Positions 57,887 through 64,000 of a stretch of 64,000 bases of DNA are shown here, in pieces. This DNA comes from CF-162 sp963667205. GTDB taxonomy: Bacteria; Chloroflexota; Dehalococcoidia; SM23-28-2; RBG-16-64-32. The stretch spans positions 310,001-374,000 of the forward strand of contig OY762959.1 of the NCBI GenBank assembly GCA_963667205.1, in the 5' to 3' direction. The position numbers and the translations under genes are program-made. Under the pieces are notes generated by a model. The model saw only the letters and a program-made list of their open reading frames with translations, did no database searches and had not been told where the DNA came from. The first letter of the stretch is position 1. Each line of letters begins with the position of its first letter.

Positions 57887-58494
57887 ATGCGTCACACAAT
57901 CCTCATCGCGACACTCTCATCGGTAGCTGCTTCGGTCCTGACGACCGTAGCCATTACCGGTCGTTCTTCGGGGCGGACAGCGCCAGCTCCGCCGATGCGC
58001 CCGGCGCCCCGAACGGAGCCGCCCAACCGGCGGGGGACGAAAGCATCATCCAGGGCGACATCAACTGCGACGGCGTCGTCGATGGTCTAGATGCGCTCGG
58101 TGATCTGCGCTTCGTCGGCGGGCTCGACGTGGAGCAGGAAGAGCCATGCCCGGACGTTGGGACGTTGGCGGCGATTCCGGGGCCGCAGGGGGATCAAGGT
58201 GAGCAAGGGCCGCCGGGATTGAGTAACCTGCAGGTTGTCACTACGGACTCGGAAAGTAACTCTAATGATTTCAAGTTTGAGGACGCGTCTTGTCCGGCAG
58301 GAACACAACTCATCGCCGGCGGGACGGAGATCCGCGGTATAGCCAGCGTTACTGCTACGACTCACTTGATATACAGCTATCCGATCGCATCTATCGAGGA
58401 GACCTGGCGTGGCGGCGCAAAGGAACACGGCGCTGGCACGCCTAACGACTGGCGGCTCTTTGTATACGCTTTCTGCGCCAACGTGGCCCAGTGA
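57887..58494 (+). pseudogene. Secreted dockerin/collagen-like protein, copy 3 (frameshifted)
   Basis: The signal peptide MRHTILIATLSSVAASVLTT is intact. Near 57959 one base is missing relative to copy 4, after which the correct frame reads ESIIQGDINCDGVVDGLDAL, DVEQEEPCPDVGTLAAIPG, a short GPQGDQGEQGPPG stretch and a C-terminal domain ending FCANVAQ. The C-terminal domain differs from copies 1 and 2, so the family has a constant front and variable head. Confidence 0.7.
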
Positions 58495-58516
58495 GTTCCG
58501 AGGAGCCCTGCGGTGC

Positions 58517-58544
58517 TACAGGTTCGAGTGCTGTCCCTGGAGCC
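58517..58544 (+). repeat. Degenerate tRNA-Asn 3'-end fragment
   Basis: Matches 53283-53310 at 26 of 28 positions (T-arm and acceptor 3' strand). It lies directly between copies 3 and 4 of the secreted-protein family. Confidence 0.55.
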
Positions 58545-58572
58545 GTCTTGCTTTCTCTCCACCGCCGTGGCT

Positions 58573-58601
58573 TTGACAGCGCGCGTTTGTCCGCTGACAA
58601 T
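58573..58601 (+). promoter_or_regulatory. Sigma70-type promoter TTGACA-N17-GACAAT (copy 4)
   Basis: -35 at 58573-58578 and -10 at 58596-58601. The spacer is nearly identical to that of copy 3. Confidence 0.7.
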
Positions 58602-58626
58602 CCCTCGCACAAGGAGGAGGTCAGCC

Positions 58627-59205
58627 ATGCGTCACACAATCCTCGTCGCGACACTCTCATCGGTAGCCGCTTCGGTCCTCACGATTCGCCGTCATCAGCG
58701 GCTCGTTGTTCGGGGCAGACACCGCTAACTCCGCCTATGCGCCCGACGCCCCGAACGGAGCGGCCCAGCCGGCGGGGGTCGAAAGCATCATCCAGGGCGA
58801 CGTCAACTGCGACGGCGTCGTCAATGGTCTGGACGCGCTCGGTGATCTGCGCTTCGTCGGCGGGCTTGAGGTGGAACAGGAAGAGCCATGCCCGGACGTT
58901 GGGACGCTGGCAGCGATTCCAGGACCGGCCGGGCCGCCGGGGCCAGCCGGTCCCCAGGGAGAGCAGGGGCCGGTGGGAGTTTCGGACATCGAGATTGTGT
59001 CCAAGAGGAGTCCGATCGACAGTGACCTGATCAAGACAATCGAAGTGCCCTGCCCTGCGGGTAAGGAAGTGCTGGGGGTGGTGGCCAGACCAATCTATTC
59101 TCGGTCCCGCTGGTCAGGAATGTGCCGATCCTGGCCGGTGACGGTTGGAGCGTTTCTGGCGCCGAGGTCGTGTCCACGGCTCAGGTCTGGTGGGTGTCGG
59201 CCTAG
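58627..59205 (+). pseudogene. Secreted dockerin/collagen-like protein, copy 4 (two frameshifts)
   Basis: The signal peptide is the same as in copy 1, but an extra base near 58684 breaks the frame after about 19 codons. The continuing frame reads ESIIQGDVNCDGVVNGLDAL, EPCPDVGTLAAIPG and GPAGPPGPAGPQGEQGPVG. A second shift in a G-run near 59078 leads to QTNLFSVPLVRNVPILAG and a TAG at 59203-59205. The head domain is again different from the other copies. Confidence 0.65.
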
Positions 59206-59300
59206 GCGGTCTGCGCCTTCGTGGGGGACTGGCGCCGGAACACCAAGGACGCACCGGGTGGGCTGTCGCGGTGGCGTGATCTCCGGTAGGATTAGGCGCC

Positions 59301-60089
59301 GTGACTCTCACCGATAGGGCGCTCGCCACCGACGCGGGCAACTTCGCGCTCGGCAACGAGTCGTTCGAGCTGCTGGGCGCGACGTTCCTGCGCAGCCGCT
59401 CGTCGCCCGACATATACGATGCTAACCACGTGGCCGGCGCCCGGCCGGCGACGCCGGCGCAGATCGAGGAGTTCCTGGCCGCCGCCGAACGGGAGTATGA
59501 AGCCGCGGTGCACCGGCGCTTCGACGTGGACTATCGCACGCCGCCGGAATTCGTCGCGCGGCTGGTGCTGGAAGGATACGAGCGCGAGGACGGCCTGCTC
59601 TCCGTGCTTGAGGGAGGGCTGCTGGGCCCGCCCCCCGATGACTACGACATCCGGCCGCTGGATACGAAGGCGGACTGGGAGGCGTACTGGGAGCTGATGA
59701 TCAAGGACTGGCGGGAACACGTCCGCCAGCAGAAACGCAAGGTGAAGGATGAGATCGCCCAGCAGATGCTAAAGGTGAAACGCCTCAAGCAGCCCCCGGT
59801 TCAGTACTTTATGGCGTGTGTGAAGGACAAGCCCGTCGCCTACTTCAATTCGTGGGCGGGGATCGACGGCGTTGGCCAGGTGGAGGATCTGTTCACGCTG
59901 CCTAAGTTCCGCAAGCGCGGCATCGCCCGAGCGCTCATCCACCACTGCGTCGCCGACGCCCGCGCAAAGGGGGCTGGCCCGGTGATCATCGCCGCGGACC
60001 CGAACGACACGCCGAAGCAGATCTACGCGGCGATGGGGTTCCGGCCGGTGGCGGTATTGTCCCACTACACCAGGCACCTGGACAGCTAG
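59301..60089 (+). CDS. GNAT acetyltransferase
   Basis: This 262-residue protein has a C-terminal GNAT domain (about 115-260): VGQVEDLFTLPKFRKRGIARALIHHCVADARAKGAGPVII with the acetyl-CoA loop RKRGIA, and PKQIYAAMGFRPV. The N-terminal 110 residues (FELLGATFLRSRSSPDIYDANHV) form a second, degenerate GNAT-like half seen in two-domain acetyltransferases. The start is GTG at 59301. The substrate is unknown. It precedes the sphingolipid-type operon by 79 bp but is separated from it by a promoter. Confidence 0.75.
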   Translation: MTLTDRALATDAGNFALGNESFELLGATFLRSRSSPDIYDANHVAGARPATPAQIEEFLAAAEREYEAAVHRRFDVDYRTPPEFVARLVLEGYEREDGLLSVLEGGLLGPPPDDYDIRPLDTKADWEAYWELMIKDWREHVRQQKRKVKDEIAQQMLKVKRLKQPPVQYFMACVKDKPVAYFNSWAGIDGVGQVEDLFTLPKFRKRGIARALIHHCVADARAKGAGPVIIAADPNDTPKQIYAAMGFRPVAVLSHYTRHLDS

Positions 60090-60112
60090 CCGGAGCGATG
60101 CACAAACTCTCC

Positions 60113-60141
60113 TTGTCCCGTACCATTCGCTCCCGTATAGT
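60113..60141 (+). promoter_or_regulatory. Promoter TTGTCC-N17-TATAGT upstream of the sphingolipid-type operon
   Basis: -35-like TTGTCC at 60113-60118 and -10 TATAGT at 60136-60141, 27 bp before the ATG at 60169. Confidence 0.5.
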
Positions 60142-60168
60142 GATTACGACGACCCGCCAGGCGCCAGT

Positions 60169-61461
60169 ATGAGAGAAACCAAGCGCGTTCAAGAGACGCC
60201 CAGCGCTCCTCCGCTACCGCCGCTTCCCGACGACGTTTCGATCGACGGAATGATCAAGGAGCGCTACGACGGAGCCGACGACGGGGATGTCTTCTCCAAG
60301 ATCCAGCAGTTCACGCTGGCCGACCGCGCCCAGGACCTGGGCCTCTACCCGTTCTTCCAGCCGCTGGACAACAACGACGGTCCGGTGGCCCAGATCGACG
60401 GCAAGACGGTCCTCATGTTCGGCTCCAATAACTATCTCGGGCTAACGCGCCATCCCTACGTCATCGAGAAAGCCCGCGAGGCGATCCTCAAGTTCGGCAC
60501 GTCGATGACCGGCTCGCGGCTCCTGAACGGCAGCACGAAGCTCCACGAGGAGCTGGAGGAACGCATCGCCAAGTTCCTCCGTACAGAAGCAGCGCTTGTC
60601 TTCACGACCGGCTATCAGACGAACCTCGGCATCATCTCGACCCTCGTCGACAAGAAGGCGGTAGCAGTCGTCGACAAGGCGGACCATGCGAGCATCTACG
60701 ACGGTTGCCAGCTGGCCGATGGTGAGATGGTGCGCTTCCGCCACAACGACGCCGGACACCTGGACCAGATACTTTCGCGCACGGACAAGGCTGCGCTGGT
60801 AATCGTCGACGGCGTCTACAGCATGGGAGGCGATATCGCTCCCTTGCCGGAGCTGGCCGCGGTCTGCAAGAAGCACCGCGCGCGGCTTGTCGTGGACGAC
60901 GCGCACGGGATGGGTGTGATCGGAGAGGGTGGCCGGGGCACAGCGAGTCACTTCGGCCTCGAGGATGAGGTCGACCTGATCATGGGGACGTTCTCGAAGT
61001 CGCTGGGGTCGATTGGGGGCTTCGTGGCCGGGCCGCGACAGGCCCTCGGCTGGATCAAGCACTTCGCCCGTTCGATGCTCTTTAGCGCCAGCCTGCCGCC
61101 CGCCTCGACGGCCGCCGCGTTGGCCGCCCTGGACGTGATTGAGCGAGAGCCGGAGATCATCGATCACCTTCAGAAGGTTGGCCAGCAGTGGCGCGAGGGG
61201 CTGAGCGAGCGTGGCTTCAACGTCGGCCAGGCGAATACGCCGATCGTGCCCGTCAACGTCGGCGACGAGTACCGGACGATCATGTTCGGGAAGGCGCTGA
61301 TGGATGAGGGAATCTACACCAACACGGCGGTCTATCCCGCGGTGAACATGGGCGAAGCGATCCTTCGGACGAGCTGCATGGCGACGCACACGGAGGATAT
61401 GGTGGAGGATGGGCTCGGCAAGTTCGAGACGGTCGGCCGCAGGCTCGGTGTCATCTCTTAG
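60169..61461 (+). CDS. PLP-dependent alpha-oxoamine synthase, probable serine palmitoyltransferase
   Basis: This 430-residue aminotransferase-fold enzyme has GSNNYLGLTRHP (85-96), DHAS (His173), VDDAHGMGV (242-250) and the PLP lysine in TFSKSLGS (Lys277). The family condenses an amino acid with an acyl-CoA. The N-terminal extension (about 50 residues) and the two genes that follow favour serine palmitoyltransferase, the first step of sphingolipid synthesis, over the biotin enzyme BioF or the threonine-pathway enzyme Kbl. It overlaps the next gene by 14 bp. Confidence 0.75.
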   Translation: MRETKRVQETPSAPPLPPLPDDVSIDGMIKERYDGADDGDVFSKIQQFTLADRAQDLGLYPFFQPLDNNDGPVAQIDGKTVLMFGSNNYLGLTRHPYVIEKAREAILKFGTSMTGSRLLNGSTKLHEELEERIAKFLRTEAALVFTTGYQTNLGIISTLVDKKAVAVVDKADHASIYDGCQLADGEMVRFRHNDAGHLDQILSRTDKAALVIVDGVYSMGGDIAPLPELAAVCKKHRARLVVDDAHGMGVIGEGGRGTASHFGLEDEVDLIMGTFSKSLGSIGGFVAGPRQALGWIKHFARSMLFSASLPPASTAAALAALDVIEREPEIIDHLQKVGQQWREGLSERGFNVGQANTPIVPVNVGDEYRTIMFGKALMDEGIYTNTAVYPAVNMGEAILRTSCMATHTEDMVEDGLGKFETVGRRLGVIS

Positions 61462-62602
61462 CGCGCCTCCGAAGACGGTTCAGGTCGCGCCGGTCGAGTC
61501 GAAGAGAGAGCTCGACGCCTTCATCCGATTGCCTTGGCGCATCTACGAAGGCAATCCGCACTGGGTAGCGCCGCTTCGCTACACCGAGAACCACCGCTTC
61601 TCTCCGAAGCACAATCCGTTCTTTCAGCACGCTGACGTGCAGCTGTTCTTCGCCCGGCGAGAGGGCGATATCGTCGGGCGCATATCCGCTCACGTCGACC
61701 ACGAGCACAACCGCTACCACGACGAACGCACCGGCTTCTTCGGCTTCCTGGAGTGCGCGGACGACGCGGAGACCGCGCGCGAGCTCCTGACGGCGGCCGA
61801 AGATTGGCTGCGCGCGCGCAGCATGGAGACGATCCGCGGGCCGTTCAACTTCTCGGTCAACGGTGAGGTGGGCCTGCTTGCCGACGGGTTTGACTCTTCT
61901 CCGCTGCCGCTGATGCCGTACTCGCACGAGTACTACCTCCGTCTCGTCGAGGATGCAGGTTATGTCAAGGCGAAGGACCTCTACGCCTGGCGCTGGGAGA
62001 GCGTCGCCGTTCCGGATGGTGCACCGCGCCGGATGGTCGACGAGCTTCGGGCGCGGCCGGGCGTTACGGTGCGGCGCGCCCGGATGAATGACTTCGATCG
62101 TGAAGTGCGAACGATCCTCGACCTCTATAACGATGCCTGGAGCGAGAACTGGGGCTTCGTCCCTGCCACGGATGCGGAGGCGGAGCAGATGGCGAAGGAC
62201 CTGAAGCTCGTCGCCGACCCCAGGATCGTGCCGATCATCGAGATCGACGGCGTGCCGGCCGGCGTGGCGCTGGGGGTGCCGGACTTCAACTGGGCGATGA
62301 AGCCGCTGAACGGCAACCTCCTGCCGCTGGGCTGGCTGCGATTTCTCTGGCGGCTCAAAGTGCGGCGCCCATCGGTCGGACGGCTGCTGCTGCTGGGCAT
62401 CAAGAAAGAGTTCCGGTCCCGGAAGTACGCCGGCCTAGCTTACCTGCTCTGCGACGAGGTCTACCGGGGCGCCGTCGAAAGCAAGCTCAAATGGGCCGAG
62501 TTCTCGTGGACGCTGGAGGACAACGGGCTGATCAACTCGCTGATCAAGAAGATCGGCGCGGAGAGATACAAAACGTATCGCGTCTACGAGAGGGCGCTCT
62601 GA
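61448..62602 (+). CDS. GNAT-fold acyltransferase, probable bacterial ceramide synthase (bCerS-like)
   Basis: The GTG at 61448 overlaps the previous gene's end. The 384-residue protein reads FIRLPWRIYEGNPHWVAPLRY, RGPFNFSVNGEVGLLADGFDSSPLPLMPYSHEYYLRLVEDAGYVKAKDLYAW, then a C-terminal GNAT half with ERYKTYRVYER. This family, often labelled only N-acetyltransferase, includes the Caulobacter ceramide synthase encoded near its serine palmitoyltransferase. It would N-acylate the long-chain base made by the preceding enzyme. The assignment relies on operon context and recalled family features. Confidence 0.65.
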   Translation: MSSLSAPPKTVQVAPVESKRELDAFIRLPWRIYEGNPHWVAPLRYTENHRFSPKHNPFFQHADVQLFFARREGDIVGRISAHVDHEHNRYHDERTGFFGFLECADDAETARELLTAAEDWLRARSMETIRGPFNFSVNGEVGLLADGFDSSPLPLMPYSHEYYLRLVEDAGYVKAKDLYAWRWESVAVPDGAPRRMVDELRARPGVTVRRARMNDFDREVRTILDLYNDAWSENWGFVPATDAEAEQMAKDLKLVADPRIVPIIEIDGVPAGVALGVPDFNWAMKPLNGNLLPLGWLRFLWRLKVRRPSVGRLLLLGIKKEFRSRKYAGLAYLLCDEVYRGAVESKLKWAEFSWTLEDNGLINSLIKKIGAERYKTYRVYERAL

Positions 62603-63582
62603 TGAAGGTGCTGGTCACGGGCGCAAGCGGCTTCCTGGGCTCGCACATCGCGGAGCAGTTTGCCGCGGCCGGCCACGAGATGCGGCTCCTTCTGCGCAGT
62701 ACCAGCGATCGGCAGTTCCTCACGTTCTCGTACGAGGAGGCGATCGGCGACGTTACTGATGCGAGTTCGCTGGGACCGGCCGTCGAGGGAGTCGACGCCG
62801 TGGTCCACCCCGCCGGCCTGATCAAGGCGCGAAACGAAGCTGAGTTCCACGCCGTCAACGCCGAGGGCACGTCGAACCTCCTGACGGCGATCGAAGAGAG
62901 GACGCCGGAGCTGCGGCGCTTCATCTACATCTCGAGCATGGCCGCCCACGGCCCGAGCCCGAACGGCCAGCCGCGGCCGACCGAAGCCAGGCCGAGGCCG
63001 GTCAGCGCGTACGGGCGTTCGAAGCTGGGCGGCGAAACGGCGACGCGGGGGTCGGCTTTGGCGAGCCGGGCGGTCATTTTCCGAATGCCGGTGATCTACG
63101 GACCGCGTGACCCAGCGCTGCTGTCGTTCTTCAAGGCCGTGCGCTACCGGATCGCGCCGCTGCTGCGAGGCGGCCGCAACTGCCTCTCGATCATCTATGC
63201 GAGCGATGCCGCGAAGGCCGTCGTGGAGGCGACGACGGCAGACGCGAACGTCGGCGGCCGGACGTACTCCCCCGAGGACGGTGCGGTATACGCGTGGCGG
63301 GACCTGCTCTCGGCGATCGAGGGTGCGAGCGGCCGGCGCGCGCTGATGCTGCCTGTACCGCTGATCGGCTACCAGGCGGCGGGCTTCGCGAGCGAGCTGC
63401 TGGGCCGGCTCACGGGCCGGGCGCAGGTGCTCGACCGCGATAAGGTACGGGAGATGCGCCGGCGCGCCTGGCTCTGCTCTTCCGAGGCGCTGCGCGAAGA
63501 CCTCGGCTGGCGACCGGCGGTGCAGATCGAAGAGGGCGCGCGGCTGACCCACGAATGGTACCGCGAGGCCGGCTGGCTGTAG
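62602..63582 (+). CDS. NAD-dependent epimerase/dehydratase, probable ceramide reductase (CerR-like)
   Basis: The ATG at 62602 overlaps the previous stop (TGATG). The 326-residue extended SDR has VTGASGFLGSHIAEQ, IYISSMAAHGPS and YGRSK (Tyr-x3-Lys). In Caulobacter an enzyme of this family reduces the keto group of ceramide after acylation, and it sits in the same gene neighbourhood as the synthase. The three-gene order here (synthase, acyltransferase, reductase) fits that pathway. A sugar-nucleotide epimerase is the main alternative. Confidence 0.65.
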   Translation: MKVLVTGASGFLGSHIAEQFAAAGHEMRLLLRSTSDRQFLTFSYEEAIGDVTDASSLGPAVEGVDAVVHPAGLIKARNEAEFHAVNAEGTSNLLTAIEERTPELRRFIYISSMAAHGPSPNGQPRPTEARPRPVSAYGRSKLGGETATRGSALASRAVIFRMPVIYGPRDPALLSFFKAVRYRIAPLLRGGRNCLSIIYASDAAKAVVEATTADANVGGRTYSPEDGAVYAWRDLLSAIEGASGRRALMLPVPLIGYQAAGFASELLGRLTGRAQVLDRDKVREMRRRAWLCSSEALREDLGWRPAVQIEEGARLTHEWYREAGWL

Positions 63583-63800
63583 GCTCCGGGAGGGGCTCTG
63601 TCAGGCGCGAGGGACGGTTAGAGCTCGGTGAGAACTTCACCGGTTCCCCGCTATCGAGCGCCGCCATACCTGCGTCTGCCGAGGATGAGCAACCTGCGCG
63701 GTATACAGGTCTCGTTTACGCCTGTTTCCGCCACATTACCGCACCCAATCTGGCGTGTCGCAGTCCTTACGTCCCGGCCCGATGTGGTAATCTAAAGACG

Positions 63801-63950
63801 TTGACAAGGGCCGAATTCCCGCCTGATGAGGGCGGGGAACGGGGGACTCAACGAACGGTGGGGTGAATTCCCGCTCAGGCGGGATAGGCAATCTCCTTAA
63901 GCCGAACCCGACAGCTAACCCCGTAGGCACCAGGAGAGGCTACCGGAGCA
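63801..63950 (+). ncRNA. Cyclic-di-AMP riboswitch (ydaO/yuaA class)
   Basis: The stretch carries conserved ydaO aptamer elements in order: GGCCGAATTCCCGCC, GGGGGACTCAACG, GGTGGGGTGAATTCCCG, then CTTAAGCCGAACCCGACAG, CTAACCCCGTAGGC and GGAGAGG. A terminator hairpin follows, so ligand binding would shut off the gene beyond the window, which in Gram-positive and Chloroflexota relatives is often a cell-wall hydrolase or transporter. The region 63583-63800 before it shows no gene. Confidence 0.85.
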
Positions 63951-63955
63951 TATCG

Positions 63956-63988
63956 GAGAGACCCGGGGCAAGCCTCGGGTCTCTCTTT
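63956..63988 (+). terminator. Rho-independent terminator of the riboswitch
   Basis: Arms GAGACCCGGGG and CCTCGGGTCTC pair (one G-U) around CAAG and are followed by TCTTTG. This is the expression platform of the preceding aptamer. Confidence 0.8.
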
Positions 63989-64000
63989 GTGCAACGAGGC

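Overview
The window looks like GC-rich bacterial DNA from a Chloroflexota lineage, probably Dehalococcoidia or SAR202-like. The reasons are several paralogous acyl-CoA dehydrogenases, CaiB/BaiF CoA-transferases and luciferase-like flavin oxidoreductases; small secreted proteins with GDxxCDG-type dockerin repeats; and a cyclic-di-AMP riboswitch. The placement is inferred from gene content, with no rRNA or marker gene in view.

Layout. (1) 1-4906, minus strand: phage-type packaging genes (small terminase, a terminase split into ATPase and nuclease genes, an unknown protein, the start of a further gene), followed by decayed genes interrupted by a 142-bp MITE with 31-bp inverted repeats and a 6-bp target duplication. 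(2) 5067-6671: a methyltransferase and an acetyltransferase, both damaged at the 3' end. (3) 6630-47916: a 41.2-kb genomic island in the 3' end of tRNA-Lys(UUU), bounded by an exact 47-bp repeat of the tRNA 3' half. A tyrosine recombinase lies near each end, an XRE regulator lies beside the tRNA, and helically phased 11-bp repeats lie beside the distal attachment site. (4) 48174-59205: an accessory zone with fragments of tRNA-Gly and tRNA-Asn, a beta-helix/CARDB/dockerin surface protein, a cohesin-like protein, a tandem P450 pair, and four copies of a secreted dockerin/collagen-like gene, three of them frameshifted. (5) 59301-63582: an acetyltransferase and a three-gene operon resembling bacterial sphingolipid (ceramide) synthesis. 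(6) A ydaO-type c-di-AMP riboswitch with its terminator closes the window.

How the island works (inference). Its cargo is a self-contained CoA-ester catabolic regulon: an oligopeptide-type ABC importer without ATPase genes, a family I CoA-transferase and two pairs of family III CoA-transferases to activate carboxylic acids, six acyl-CoA dehydrogenases, five crotonases, two FAS1/MaoC-type hydratases, an MFE-2-like dehydrogenase, an SCP-x-type thiolase, a thioesterase, three LLM flavin oxidoreductases, a BaiCD/BaiH-like enoate reductase and a BaiE-like SnoaL protein. The set resembles bile-acid 7-dehydroxylation and actinobacterial steroid side-chain degradation; the substrate cannot be read from sequence. 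A FadR-type GntR regulator sits at the centre, and AT-rich palindromes related to ATATATGATATAT occur at nearly every island promoter. Two paralogous gene blocks lie in mirror orientation around the regulator. The intact island genes contrast with repeated single-base frameshifts outside it, which suggests that the accessory flanks are decaying while the island is under selection.
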